Source: Chitinophaga horti | Lineage (GTDB): Bacteria; Bacteroidota; Bacteroidia; Chitinophagales; Chitinophagaceae | Assembly (NCBI RefSeq): GCF_022867795.2 | Contig: NZ_CP107006.1 | Span: forward strand, 2,170,001-2,234,000 | Direction of reading: 5' to 3' | DNA: 64,000 bases | Shown: one piece after another, positions 54,141 through 64,000 of the stretch | Layout: the number at the start of each line of letters is the position of its first letter | Position numbering within the stretch: the first letter of the stretch is position 1 | Position numbers and translations under genes: made by a program | Notes under the pieces: generated by a model | Database searches by the model: none | The model's input: only the letters and a program-made list of their open reading frames with translations | What the model was told of the DNA's origin: nothing

Positions 54141-55223
54141 ATGAGCAATGTGTTAAGCCCGGGCGCGACAGCTACACCGACGGAAACGGCGGCGCCTCAG
54201 AAACCCAAGAAGGAGTTTCTGAATTACATTCATTATTTCAGAGGCATTGCCATTTTTTACGTAGTGGCGGCGCACATTTTGGTGGACTGGCCGGAGGGCT
54301 CAACGATGCGGTATGTACTGGATGCCTTTTTCCAGAACAGTACCATCTTGTTTCTCTTTATCGCGGGCTACCTGTTTCAACATCTGTCAGGCAAGTTTGA
54401 ATACAAAGATTACCTCATCAAAAAGTTCCAGAACGTGCATGTCCCGTACCTGGTACTTTCGGCTCCGCTCATCATTTATCGCGTGGTGCAACAGGACATA
54501 CCCGGCTTTACCCTGGAAGATCATCCCGATTTCGGTACCTGGCCCGCCTGGAAGCAGGTTGCCGAGTATTTGTTACATGGTGGCCACCTGCAGCCATACT
54601 GGTTCATCCCGATGATTACCCTGATGTACCTGCTGGCGCCGGTATTACTTTATATAGACAGAAATCCGAAGCTTTACTGGGTGCTGGTACCGTTGTTCGC
54701 ACTGTCGTTCATCATCAAACGACCGCCCCTGTCTTATACGTTCACCATGCTCGCACACTTTACTTCTGTATACGTGTTCGGTATGTTCATGAGTCACTTC
54801 AAAAAGGAGTACCTCGAATTTGCGAAGAAATATTACATCCCGATCACAGTGGTGTCGCTGGCGCTGACGGTGATGTTGTGTACGCCTTATCCCCTGTTTA
54901 CAAAGTACTACAGTGAGCTGAACTTCGTGCAGAAGCTGTCGCTCACCGGTTTGTTCATTTACTGGCTGTGGCGCTGGGATGCCAAAATGCCGAAGCCGCT
55001 GCTAAACCTGCTGGCTAACCTGAGTTTCGGGCTGTTCTTCGTTCATTACTTCTTTGTATTGGCGATGCGTGGCGGCTACATCTTCCTGTTCGGCCGCGAG
55101 TGGCCTGGAAACATTTTGAGCTGGACGATCAACTTTGCGATCACCTTTACGTTGAGCGTGCTGTTCCTGATGGCGGTGAAGAAGGTTACAGGAAAGAACA
55201 GCAAGTATTTCGTGGGCTGCTAA
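54141..55223 (+). CDS. Acyltransferase 3 family membrane protein
   Basis: The 360-residue protein has a cytoplasmic N-terminal stretch rich in Ala, Thr and Pro, then about ten membrane helices. The family start motif NYIHYFRGIAIFYVVAAHIL includes the conserved RG and H. These enzymes add acetyl or other acyl groups to surface sugars. It follows the methyltransferase gene by three bases, which fits O-acetylation of the exopolysaccharide made by the neighbouring genes. A terminator follows. Confidence 0.92.
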   Translation: MSNVLSPGATATPTETAAPQKPKKEFLNYIHYFRGIAIFYVVAAHILVDWPEGSTMRYVLDAFFQNSTILFLFIAGYLFQHLSGKFEYKDYLIKKFQNVHVPYLVLSAPLIIYRVVQQDIPGFTLEDHPDFGTWPAWKQVAEYLLHGGHLQPYWFIPMITLMYLLAPVLLYIDRNPKLYWVLVPLFALSFIIKRPPLSYTFTMLAHFTSVYVFGMFMSHFKKEYLEFAKKYYIPITVVSLALTVMLCTPYPLFTKYYSELNFVQKLSLTGLFIYWLWRWDAKMPKPLLNLLANLSFGLFFVHYFFVLAMRGGYIFLFGREWPGNILSWTINFAITFTLSVLFLMAVKKVTGKNSKYFVGC

Positions 55224-55305
55224 CAGCGTAAAGCAACAGTTATCAGCAGCTTATTAAATTAAAGGAAGTTTTAAATAGAAACTTAAGGATATTCATACAC
55301 CGGTT

Positions 55306-55352
55306 AAAAAATGGCGGTCATACCGCAAAAGATGCTATTCACTGCCATTTTT
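55306..55352 (+). terminator. Terminator of the rightward exopolysaccharide set
   Basis: AAAAATGGC-GT pairs with AC-GCCATTTTT (one mismatch) around a 23-base loop, followed by TTAACTTTTT. The remaining 350 bases before the next gene are AT-rich with no coding frame. A TATACCTTGC at about 55394 could be a poor promoter for it. Confidence 0.75.
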
Positions 55353-55701
55353 TAACTTTTTGCAAACTTTTTTTTAGAGATATTATTTTTCTTTATACCT
55401 TGCACGAAATTCCATAATCTGTATTTCAATACTGATACAAGGAATTGAATAGAACCGAATCGAGCACAGCCTACGCATCATTGCAAAGACCTGATTGCTG
55501 CTTATTTTACCATTCCTCCGCAAAGACCGCAACGGTTATCTTTTTTGGCCACCAACCCTTTGGTAACCTTTATTATTTCGACCACATCCCATGAATGATC
55601 TGTGTAAAGATCTTATGACTGTTTATTGCCTATACCGTAAATAGCAGCTGGAGAATGTCTATAAGTTTTACACTTTACCAGGTTTTTCAATTATCATTTA
55701 T

Positions 55702-58700
55702 ATGAAAAAATTCTACCACCTACTTGTAATTTTAATGCTGGCCTTCGTTCAGCTGGTTAACGCGCAAGGCGTGCTGGATCCGAACGACCCCATCGTAGTT
55801 TACAATCCTGCCAGTCCCCCAACGGAGCCGGCCTATAACCAGATAGGCAAATGGGTGAAGACGAACAGAATTTCTAACTGGAACACTTCCTCCTACAAGT
55901 GTTATATTTTCAACGGTATCCAGTTCCGCTTAAAATTCCCCAAGTCTTACCAGCACGGTGTTGCCGATGGTAAGAAATACCCCGTAATTATTTTCTTTCA
56001 TGGTTTAGGAGAGAGAGGTACCAAGTTTGACAATGAATACCAGTTGTATCATGGCGGTAAGAAACATGCCGAGATGGTAGACAATGGTACGTTTGACGGC
56101 TTCCTGCTATATCCGCAAAACACGGATGGTTATTTTGGCCAGGGACACTTCAATGCGATCAATGCGATCATCAACAACTTCATGGTGCCTAATAACAAGG
56201 TGGATATCAACCGTATTTCTATCGACGGCCTTTCAGCCGGCGGTAGCGGCGTTTGGGAGTTTCTGCTCGCTTATCCGCGACTGGTTGCCAGTGCGCAGCC
56301 AATCAGCGCGGCTTCTCAATCTTACTCCAGCGGTATCAACAACTATAAATACACGCCAATCTGGCATTTTCAGGGTGGTGTAGATAATAATCCTACCCAG
56401 GACCAGGCACAGGCACTCTATAACTCTATCAACAATGCAGGTGGTAACGTAAAACTTACTATCTATCCAACGCTGGGTCACTCCTGCTGGGATAAAGCAT
56501 GGGCAGAGCCGGACTACTGGCCGTTCATCAACAGGGCGCATAAGGCTAACCCCTGGCCTTTAACGGGCAGAACAGAATTCTGTCCCGGTGATCCAATCAA
56601 CGTAACCCTGGGTTTAACACCAGGTTTCACCGCATACGAATGGCGTAAAGACGGCAACGTTATTGCTAACGCTACAGGTAACACCCTGGTAGTTACTTCT
56701 ATCGGAACATATTCCGCCAGGATCAGAAGAGGCACCGAATGGTCTGAGTATTCTCCCAACCCGGTAGTAATAAAGATCAAAGCCCCAACCGTTCCTCCGA
56801 CTATTTCCGTAACACCTGCACTGAGCAGCGTGGCAATACCTTCTCCGGACGGCAAAACCGGTGTAACATTGGCTGTTCCTGCCAATTATGAAACTTATCT
56901 CTGGAAAAAAACAACTGATAACGTAACCCTGGGTACAGCGGCTACTTATAATGCAACCAGCGCGGGTGATTACCACGTGCGGGTGAAAGAACAATACGGC
57001 TGTTCCAGCGAATTTACCGAGTCATTCAAAGTAGTGAACGCGAACGGTGCCAACAAACCGCTTCCGGCTGCTGCGCTGGCAGGTAACCCGCTGTCTAAAA
57101 CAGCAGTTGCGCTGAGCTGGAACGATAATCCTGCAGCTACGTATAATGAAACCGGTTATGAGATTTATCGCTCTACTTCTGCAGGTAGCGGCTACGCGTT
57201 TATCGCACTCACAGCTGCCAATGCTACCTCTTACCAGGATAATAACCTGAACGCAAACACTAAGTATTATTATATAGTACGCGCAGTAAACAGCTTCGCA
57301 GCATCTGCAGTAAGCAATGAAGCCGCTGTAACTACTTTTGCGGATAACAATCCTCCTACCGTTCCGGGCAACCTCACGATCACTGCGACAACCAACAGCT
57401 CTGTAAGCCTGTCCTGGACGGCTTCTACAGATGACGTAGCAGTTTCGAAATATGAGCTGTACGTGAACGGCGTTAAGTCTTACATTATCGATAGCACCGC
57501 TACTACCTTCACGGTAAATGGCCTGTCTAAAGATCTGCTGTATACATTTATCCTGAAGTCGAAAGACGTAAGCGGTAACCTGTCTATCGCGAGCAACCAG
57601 GTAAGCACTTACCCACTGTCTTCCGGCCTGAACTACAAGTACTACACCGGTAGCTGGACGTCTCTGCCTAACTTTAATAACCTCACCCCGGTAAAAATGG
57701 GTCGCACCGCCACAACTGATATTGGTGTAAGGACCCAGGAAGACAACTTTGCATTCCTTTGGGAAGGTTATATCTATATCCCGGTTACAGGTAACTACAC
57801 CTTCGAGACACAGTCCGATGCGGGTAGCAAATTGTACATCGGTACATACAATCCGAACGCTGCTGCCCTCGTGGACAACGATGGCGTACACAGTGCTCAG
57901 TACCGTGAAGGCACTATCTACCTCCAGAGAGGTTCTTATCCTATCACGATCACTTACTTCGAAACTACCGGCAGCCACAGCATGAGAGTGTATTGGAAAA
58001 ATACCGCTCATGGTGTTAGCAGCAGGCAGGAAATTCCGGCTGCTTACTACAAGCAGTACGAGACTCCGCTGGCTGATGTTCCTGCTGCACCGTCTACCGT
58101 TAAAGCTACCGCGCTTACTTATAATAAGATCGGTCTTACTTGGGCAGACAACAGTAATGACGAAACTGGTTTCGAGATTTATCGCGCGACGAGCAACTAC
58201 GGTACATATGCGCTGATCGGTACAGCCGCTGCTAATGCGACCAGCTTCACCGATACGACTGTAAACCCGGTAACTACTTACTTCTACCAGGTACAGGCGA
58301 TCAACAGCAATGGTGGTTCCGGCTATAGCCCGATGGATGTTTACGGTTTGTACTACCAGAGCTACAACCTGGTAAACCAAACCAGCATGCCTAACTTCGA
58401 TGCATACAAACCTAATAAAACAGGTTTCACACACATCGTTAACCAGGACATCCGCAGCACAGATAATAACCTGGGTATCCGTTTCGCGGGTGCTATCAAT
58501 ATTACTACTGCAGGTACTTATACTTTCTATACCAGCTCCAATGACGGTAGCAACCTGTATATCGGTACGCTGGATAGCGCTGGCCTCGTGGTGAGAAACG
58601 ACGGTGTACGCAGCAGCACTGTAGAAAGAAGCGGTACTAAAACACTGGCTGTAGGCAGGTATCCAATTTACGTGACCTACTTCCAGAACACAGGTAGCCG

Positions 58701-61700
58701 TGCCCTGTCTGCGTCTTACGCAACAACAGGCCTCAGCAAACGTGCGATCCCAGCTGCAGCGTTCGAAAACCCGAACCTGAAAGCGACCACCTTCGCTATG
58801 CCTGGCGCACCAGTAGCACCAACTTCCCTGGTGGCTAACGGTACCAGCGGTAAATCAATTGGCTTAACATGGGCTGACGTTCCTGGCGAAACTGGTTACA
58901 ATGTATACCGTTCCGTAAACGACAACAGCACCTTCACCCTGCTGGCGGCGGTAGATTCTAACACTACTACCTACAGCGATACAGCAGTATTCCCACGCAC
59001 CACTTACTACTATAAAGTAAATGCGAAGAACATTGGCGGTACATCCGGTTTCAGCAACGAAGCAAACGCTAAAACGCTGAACACCCTGCCAGTGCTGAAC
59101 ACGGAGCTGCCTGACCGCACACTGCACTATGCAACCCCGCTGACGATCAACATCAACGCTACCGATGCGGATGCCGACGGCCTGACGCTGACTACCACTA
59201 ACCTGCCTTCGTTCGCTACCTTTACAGATAACGGCGACGGTACTGGTACACTGAATTTCAGCCCAACCATTGCCACCCTCGGTACTTATAACGACATCGC
59301 GATCACTGCAACCGACGTTAACGGCGGCGTGGCATCCAAATCGTTCAAGCTGACCGTAAACGACAACTTCTCTCCTGTTATGACTGCTATCAGCAATGTA
59401 ACACTGGCTGAGAAAGGTACAGCGCAGATTGACGTGACTGCTACTGATGCGAACGCAGGTGACGATATTCAATGGAGTGCTATTGGTCTGCCTGCATTCG
59501 CAAGCCTGACGTCTAACATGGGTACTGCGCAGATCGTGCTGAACCCGACTTACTCCGACGCGGGTACTTACGCGGTAACGCTGACAGTAAACGACGGTAA
59601 AGGTGGTATTGACAGCAAAACATTCAATATCAACGTAACCGACGTTAACCCGAACAAACAGTTCTACTTCAACTTTACCCGTCCGGGTGCTGCAATGGCA
59701 GCTGCTCCATGGAACAACCTGAACAGGATGGCCGTGAGCGGTGATAGCTACCCAGGCATTAAAGACGCTGCTGGCAATACAACTGGTGTTGCGCTGACTA
59801 TCGTGAGCAACTGGCAGGCGGTTAACGGCGGTGATAACACTACTACCCTCGGTTCTACTACCTATAACAACAGTGGTGTGTACCCTGACGTGGTGATCAG
59901 CTCTGGTTTCTGGACACAGAATGCTACCCAAACCTTTAAACTGACTGGTTTGGAAGCTAACTACAAATACAACTTTACCTTCTTCGGTAGCCGTGGCGGT
60001 ATTGCTGATACCCGTACTACTGCTTACTCGATCAACGGTACTACTGTAACACTGGTAGCGAGCAACAACTCCTCGAATACGGTATCGATCAACAACATCT
60101 CTGCTGACGCGAACGGTGAGGTATCTATCAACATGGGTAACACCGCTGGCCAGTATGGTTACATCGGCGCTATGGTGGTAAATGCTTCTTACGACGACGG
60201 TAATGCTCCGGCAGCACCTCGCAACGTGGTAGTAGAGAATACACCAAACGGTGCTAAACTGACCTGGACCGACGCAGCGTTCAACGAAACTGCTTATGAA
60301 GTGTTCAGATCAGCGACCAAAGAAGGTACTTACAGCCTGCTGAGCCCGGTAGCTGCTGCTAACGCCACCACTTACACTGATGGAACGGTAGCTGCTAACC
60401 AAACCTGGTTCTATGCTGTGCGTGCGATCAATGGTAATGGTAACTCAGCATTCTCTGACAGCGTAAGCGTAACCGTTGCGAACAAAAATCCGCAGATCAC
60501 GGCTATTGCAAACCAGTCACTGAAATCTGACACTACTTATATTATCCCGGTTGTTGCCTCTGATGATGCTGGTGATGTTATCACCCTGTCATCTGACAAC
60601 CTGCCTGCTTTTGCATCACTGGTAAACACCGGCAACGGTACTGCTAACCTGGTGATCAATGCTAACGCTGGCCAGGCTGGTACTTACAACAATATCGTGA
60701 TCAACGCAGCCGACGACCATGGCGGTTCTTCTTCCGATACTTTCAACATCAGCGTGAGAGATAAATCACTGACTGCTGTTTACATCAACTTCAACGATGG
60801 TGCCGTTCAGGCAACTGCTCCATGGAACAACTTCAACGCAGTTCCAAATGCAGGTGTATCTGTAAACAATGCGATTGACGAAACCGGTGCTGCTTCCGGT
60901 ATCAAAGTAACACTGACGGATGCGCTGACTGCAGCGAACAACGTTGGTGTGAATACTGGTAACAACTCCGGTGTGTACCCAGATGCTGTAATGCGTTCCT
61001 TCTACTACGAAGAAACCACGACTGCTAAGCGTATCACGATTTCTGGTCTGTCTTCTACCAGGAAGTACAACCTGATCTTCTTCGGTAGCCGTGAAAACAC
61101 TACAGACGATCGTACCACTGTTTACTCCGTAGGTGCACAATCTGTATCACTGAACGCTTCCAGCAACAGCCGCAATACTGTTCAGATCAACGGTCTGAGC
61201 CCTGATGCAAACGGTAACATCGTTTACACCATTAAGAAAGGACCAAGCTCCCTGTTTGCTTACATGGGTGCCCTGGTTATCCAATACTACGATGATAACG
61301 GTCTGCCTTTAGCACCTGGTGCCCTGACAGCAGATGGTAAAACACGCACTTCCATCGACCTGGCATGGCAGGATAAAACCAGCACAGAGACTGGCTTCGA
61401 AATCTATCGTGCAACAACGCAGAATGGCACTTATTCACTGGTGACCACTACTGCTGCCAACGCGACTACTTACACCGACGTAAACCTGACATCCGGTACC
61501 CAGTACTACTACAAAGTGAGGGCTAGAGTGAATGCTTCTACCTTCTCTGAGTACAGCAACCTGGCAACCGCCGGTACAATGGCCTTCGGTGTTCACGTAA
61601 ACGTAAGCGTATCTTCTAACGGTGCGTTCCCATGGAATAACACTGCTACCCTGCCTTATGAGAACCAGACGTTGACCAACATGATCGACGACCAGGGTAT

Positions 61701-62481
61701 TCCGAGCGGTATCAACTGGACCATCTTCGATGCGTTCACTGGTACAAACGGTGCAGGTGCGGTAACTGGTAACAACACCGGTGTTTATCCTGATAAAGTG
61801 ATCCAGGAATCTTACTACACAGACGCAGGCGATACCGCTAAGATCCGTGTAACAGGCCTGAACCAGACATTCGCTTACAGCTTCACCTTCTTCGGTAGCC
61901 GTGCAACTGTAGACGATAACAGGACCACCGTATACAATATCAATGGTCAAACTGTTTCGCTGAAAGCAGATAAGAACAGCAACAACGTTGTTTCTCTTGA
62001 GAAGATCACGCCTAATGAAAATGGTGAGATCGTAATCTCGATCTACAGCGCAATCCAGTTCGGTTACCTGAACGCCATGGTCATCCAGGCATTCCCGAAT
62101 GCAGAACTTAGCAACAACACCAACAATACAAATAGCCTGAACACCGTTTCAGTAGCGAGAACTTCAGGTGGTGTGAGCGACTACAGCAACAAGCTGATAG
62201 AAGTACAGCAAGACGGACTGACTGTCGACAAAGTGTTCCCGAATCCGTTTAAACAGGAAGTATACCTGAACGTAACAAGAACAGGTAAACCATCCCGTGT
62301 AAGCTGGATCCTCTATGATCTGAAAGGTGGTGTAGTATCCCGCAGGGATGTTGGTGAACTGGCAGCAGGCAGCCATGTGCTGAAAGTTGCAGCAGACCGC
62401 CAGATTCCGGTAGGAATGTATATCTTGCAGATTATTGCGGACGGTCAACCGGTGAAATCAGTGAAATTGCTCAAACAATAA
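55702..62481 (+). CDS. Giant T9SS-secreted multidomain esterase-like protein
   Basis: The 2259-residue protein has a signal peptide (MKKFYHLLVILMLAFVQLVN). Residues about 60-285 form an alpha/beta hydrolase like feruloyl or acetyl esterases and depolymerases. The oxyanion site is H100-G101 in FFHGLGERG, nucleophile S178 lies in GLSAGGSG, D228 in GGVDNN and H260 in LGHSCW. Then come an Ig-like part (to about 445), six fibronectin type III-like domains, two PA14-like domains (about 643-785 and 882-1023), and three cadherin/He_PIG-like domains (about 1126-1317 and 1595-1688). Three copies of a module of about 175 residues start near 1320, 1693 and 1962. The end (VFPNPFKQEVYLNV onward, from about 2175) is a type A T9SS sorting domain. 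It probably binds and de-esterifies a polysaccharide. Its own promoter is unclear, and a perfect terminator follows. Confidence 0.9.
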   Translation: MKKFYHLLVILMLAFVQLVNAQGVLDPNDPIVVYNPASPPTEPAYNQIGKWVKTNRISNWNTSSYKCYIFNGIQFRLKFPKSYQHGVADGKKYPVIIFFHGLGERGTKFDNEYQLYHGGKKHAEMVDNGTFDGFLLYPQNTDGYFGQGHFNAINAIINNFMVPNNKVDINRISIDGLSAGGSGVWEFLLAYPRLVASAQPISAASQSYSSGINNYKYTPIWHFQGGVDNNPTQDQAQALYNSINNAGGNVKLTIYPTLGHSCWDKAWAEPDYWPFINRAHKANPWPLTGRTEFCPGDPINVTLGLTPGFTAYEWRKDGNVIANATGNTLVVTSIGTYSARIRRGTEWSEYSPNPVVIKIKAPTVPPTISVTPALSSVAIPSPDGKTGVTLAVPANYETYLWKKTTDNVTLGTAATYNATSAGDYHVRVKEQYGCSSEFTESFKVVNANGANKPLPAAALAGNPLSKTAVALSWNDNPAATYNETGYEIYRSTSAGSGYAFIALTAANATSYQDNNLNANTKYYYIVRAVNSFAASAVSNEAAVTTFADNNPPTVPGNLTITATTNSSVSLSWTASTDDVAVSKYELYVNGVKSYIIDSTATTFTVNGLSKDLLYTFILKSKDVSGNLSIASNQVSTYPLSSGLNYKYYTGSWTSLPNFNNLTPVKMGRTATTDIGVRTQEDNFAFLWEGYIYIPVTGNYTFETQSDAGSKLYIGTYNPNAAALVDNDGVHSAQYREGTIYLQRGSYPITITYFETTGSHSMRVYWKNTAHGVSSRQEIPAAYYKQYETPLADVPAAPSTVKATALTYNKIGLTWADNSNDETGFEIYRATSNYGTYALIGTAAANATSFTDTTVNPVTTYFYQVQAINSNGGSGYSPMDVYGLYYQSYNLVNQTSMPNFDAYKPNKTGFTHIVNQDIRSTDNNLGIRFAGAINITTAGTYTFYTSSNDGSNLYIGTLDSAGLVVRNDGVRSSTVERSGTKTLAVGRYPIYVTYFQNTGSRALSASYATTGLSKRAIPAAAFENPNLKATTFAMPGAPVAPTSLVANGTSGKSIGLTWADVPGETGYNVYRSVNDNSTFTLLAAVDSNTTTYSDTAVFPRTTYYYKVNAKNIGGTSGFSNEANAKTLNTLPVLNTELPDRTLHYATPLTININATDADADGLTLTTTNLPSFATFTDNGDGTGTLNFSPTIATLGTYNDIAITATDVNGGVASKSFKLTVNDNFSPVMTAISNVTLAEKGTAQIDVTATDANAGDDIQWSAIGLPAFASLTSNMGTAQIVLNPTYSDAGTYAVTLTVNDGKGGIDSKTFNINVTDVNPNKQFYFNFTRPGAAMAAAPWNNLNRMAVSGDSYPGIKDAAGNTTGVALTIVSNWQAVNGGDNTTTLGSTTYNNSGVYPDVVISSGFWTQNATQTFKLTGLEANYKYNFTFFGSRGGIADTRTTAYSINGTTVTLVASNNSSNTVSINNISADANGEVSINMGNTAGQYGYIGAMVVNASYDDGNAPAAPRNVVVENTPNGAKLTWTDAAFNETAYEVFRSATKEGTYSLLSPVAAANATTYTDGTVAANQTWFYAVRAINGNGNSAFSDSVSVTVANKNPQITAIANQSLKSDTTYIIPVVASDDAGDVITLSSDNLPAFASLVNTGNGTANLVINANAGQAGTYNNIVINAADDHGGSSSDTFNISVRDKSLTAVYINFNDGAVQATAPWNNFNAVPNAGVSVNNAIDETGAASGIKVTLTDALTAANNVGVNTGNNSGVYPDAVMRSFYYEETTTAKRITISGLSSTRKYNLIFFGSRENTTDDRTTVYSVGAQSVSLNASSNSRNTVQINGLSPDANGNIVYTIKKGPSSLFAYMGALVIQYYDDNGLPLAPGALTADGKTRTSIDLAWQDKTSTETGFEIYRATTQNGTYSLVTTTAANATTYTDVNLTSGTQYYYKVRARVNASTFSEYSNLATAGTMAFGVHVNVSVSSNGAFPWNNTATLPYENQTLTNMIDDQGIPSGINWTIFDAFTGTNGAGAVTGNNTGVYPDKVIQESYYTDAGDTAKIRVTGLNQTFAYSFTFFGSRATVDDNRTTVYNINGQTVSLKADKNSNNVVSLEKITPNENGEIVISIYSAIQFGYLNAMVIQAFPNAELSNNTNNTNSLNTVSVARTSGGVSDYSNKLIEVQQDGLTVDKVFPNPFKQEVYLNVTRTGKPSRVSWILYDLKGGVVSRRDVGELAAGSHVLKVAADRQIPVGMYILQIIADGQPVKSVKLLKQ

Positions 62482-62493
62482 ACAATATTCCGG

Positions 62494-62534
62494 CACTGAA
62501 AAAATCCGGTTCTCGCAACCGGATTTTTTCAGTG
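62494..62534 (+). terminator. Perfect 18-bp terminator after the giant esterase gene
   Basis: CACTGAAAAAATCCGGTT pairs exactly with AACCGGATTTTTTCAGTG around a 5-base loop. The T run inside the stem supplies the usual U tract, 12 bases past the stop. Confidence 0.92.
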
Positions 62535-62576
62535 TTATCAAATTAGAATCTTTTATACTTTAAAGAATCCGTCAAT

Positions 62577-64000
62577 ATGGATCTTATTTATTTATTTAAG
62601 TCGCTGCTTCGCCGGAAATGGCTGATTATAGGCAGTACGATCTTAGCTGTAGTCCTCGCGTTTCTGTTAACCATGAATGAGAAAAAGCTGTATCGCTCCT
62701 ATGCCCAAATGGCGACAGGCTTCACGACCGCTTCCAGCCAGGTGAAACTGCAGGATGCGGGCTTTAACATTTATGAGATTGATGTGAAGTTCAACAACGT
62801 GGTTGAATCTTTCCGCTCCCCCAAAGTTATCGGCATGATTTCCTATCAGCTGATGATCCACGACCTCGAAAATCCAAAACCTTACAGAACACTTTCCAGT
62901 GAAGACAAGGAAACCGAACGTGGATTGAAGATCGACCGCAATAAAATGCTGGCCGCACTTCACGATCATTATAATAAGGAGAAGCTGCTGAGCTCTTTCG
63001 ATAACGAGGAGCGCAAATACCTGGAGCTGATCAAATTATACAAATACGATCTTGAGAACATCCGTAAGCTCCTGTATGTTGACAGGGTGCAGCGTACGGA
63101 CTTTGTAAATATTGAGTTCAACTCGGGTAACCCGGAACTTTCTGCATTTGTGGTAAACCAGATCTGTCAGGAGTTTTTGAGGAACCACGAGTCTTCCCGC
63201 TCTCAGCAGAACGTACAGTCTATCTCCACCTTAAAAACCCTGGTTGACCAGAAGAGAGCTGAACTGGACTCGAACCTGGCCATCCTGAGGGTGCGTGGTG
63301 GCGTAGACGTATCTGTAGAAAGCACCAGCAAACTGACGCAGGTGTCTACGTTCGAAACCCGCCTGGCCGATGAGCGTAACCTGTTGAACATGGCGCGCAA
63401 CAGCCTCGATGAAATTGAAGGCCGCCTGCGCGAAATGGAGCGTACGAACACCACGACTACTACCGGTTCCAGCTCCAGCGCGAACCTGGAGTACGTAAGG
63501 GTGAAAGCGCAACGCGACCAGGTACTGGCAGAATATGTAAATAAAGGTTCTAACGATCCTGAATTGTATGCCCGTTACCAGAAACTGGCAAAAGAGGCCC
63601 AGGTGAAACTGAATGCCATCAACAGTAATAGCGGCGGCGCCATAGGCTCACCCGGTGTAGAAACCAAAGCCAGCTTACTGCAGAAGAAATCTGACCTGGA
63701 AGTACAGATCAAAAGTGCGGAACAGAACATCGCTTCTTACAATTCCCGCATCGGTTCACTGAACTCCAGCGTAAACTTCGCAGCGCAACGTAATGCCGAC
63801 AACCTGGCCATGCAGAAACAGGTAGAGCTGGCCCAGGCCGAATATGAAAACGTCAAATCCCGCTACGATGCGGCGCTGAATAACAAGGTGGCTCCGATGG
63901 ACGACTTCCGTCAGACGTTATTCGGCCAGCCTGCGGTTGAGCCGGAGCCTTCCAAACGTGTGATCATCCTCGGTTTTGCGGGTATGACCATGTTCGTGTT
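62577..64000 (+). CDS. Wzz/Wzc-type polysaccharide chain-length protein (3' partial)
   Basis: A frame open from ATG 62577 to the window end gives 474 residues. It starts MDLIYLFKSLLRRKWLIIGS with a first membrane helix at about 13-33, typical of the Wzz N-terminal domain. The middle is periplasmic and coiled-coil rich, with ELDSNLAILRVRGGVDVSVE and many Gln/Asn/Glu residues. At the edge PAVEPEPSKRVIILGFAGMT begins the second helix after the family's proline-rich motif. Such proteins set polymer length and may carry a C-terminal tyrosine kinase; whether this one does lies beyond the window. Its position supports an exopolysaccharide export role. Confidence 0.88.
   Translation, partial: MDLIYLFKSLLRRKWLIIGSTILAVVLAFLLTMNEKKLYRSYAQMATGFTTASSQVKLQDAGFNIYEIDVKFNNVVESFRSPKVIGMISYQLMIHDLENPKPYRTLSSEDKETERGLKIDRNKMLAALHDHYNKEKLLSSFDNEERKYLELIKLYKYDLENIRKLLYVDRVQRTDFVNIEFNSGNPELSAFVVNQICQEFLRNHESSRSQQNVQSISTLKTLVDQKRAELDSNLAILRVRGGVDVSVESTSKLTQVSTFETRLADERNLLNMARNSLDEIEGRLREMERTNTTTTTGSSSSANLEYVRVKAQRDQVLAEYVNKGSNDPELYARYQKLAKEAQVKLNAINSNSGGAIGSPGVETKASLLQKKSDLEVQIKSAEQNIASYNSRIGSLNSSVNFAAQRNADNLAMQKQVELAQAEYENVKSRYDAALNNKVAPMDDFRQTLFGQPAVEPEPSKRVIILGFAGMTMFV

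Noticed and set aside
57022..58434. Long (470-codon) antisense frame inside the giant esterase gene
   Set aside because: The sense strand encodes clear fibronectin and PA14 domains. The antisense frame is a codon-bias shadow rich in Cys, Val and Arg with no domain.
58864..59931. 355-codon antisense frame inside the giant esterase gene
   Set aside because: Same reason: it mirrors the repetitive Thr/Asn/Ala codons of the sense gene.

Overview
The window looks like a chromosomal segment of a Bacteroidota bacterium, most likely a Chitinophaga-like member of the Chitinophagaceae. The basis is type IX secretion (T9SS) sorting domains, TonB receptors with carboxypeptidase-like N-terminal domains, a DUF5686 protein, promoters of the TTTG-N19/20-TAnnTTTG type and scarce Shine-Dalgarno sites. 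The genus is inferred from protein style only. No rRNA, tRNA, prophage, complete insertion sequence or CRISPR array was seen.

Layout. 1-5.6 kb: the end of a T9SS type B surface protein, a RAYT-like transposase with two REP-like repeats beside it, serA, a serine-hydrolase lipoprotein, a CDF metal transporter and a HEAT protein. 5.7-11.6 kb: thrS-infC, then a DUF3347 lipoprotein with a TonB receptor. 11.6-12.1 kb: a 401-bp palindromic intergenic element containing 11-bp repeats. 12.1-16.2 kb: an ABC-F ATPase followed by an OmpR/HisKA two-component pair. 16.2-20 kb: a frameshifted tail-fibre-like gene, a shrunken efflux-adaptor-like lipoprotein and a three-gene operon of unknown surface proteins. 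20.1-27.7 kb: a LytS/LytTR pair facing an RND efflux operon whose outer-membrane-factor gene is broken by a 4-bp duplication. 27.8-45.5 kb: mostly housekeeping (trhO, DUF5686 protein, OsmC-metZ opposite metX, TonB receptor, ychF, a SpmA/SpmB-type membrane protein with a YeiH-like exporter, a GNAT-nitrilase fusion), a 48-aa membrane peptide and a second 11-bp repeat array.

45.6-64 kb is a surface/exopolysaccharide region. A leftward operon encodes a stand-alone receiver, a priming sugar transferase with a degenerate receiver-like N-terminus, three glycosyltransferases and a sugar epimerase. A rightward set encodes a glycosyltransferase, a zinc-ribbon methyltransferase and an acyltransferase. 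These are followed by a 2259-residue T9SS-secreted esterase-like protein and a Wzz-type chain-length protein cut by the window end. Together they suggest synthesis, decoration, length control and perhaps enzymatic modification of one surface polymer.

The most notable leads are the two frameshifts with visible slippage signatures (22501-22508 and 17058-17061), the two 11-bp-period intergenic arrays, the RAYT/REP pair, the mini efflux adaptor, and the giant esterase with three copies of an unassigned module of about 175 residues. All calls come from reading the sequence; no database search was run.
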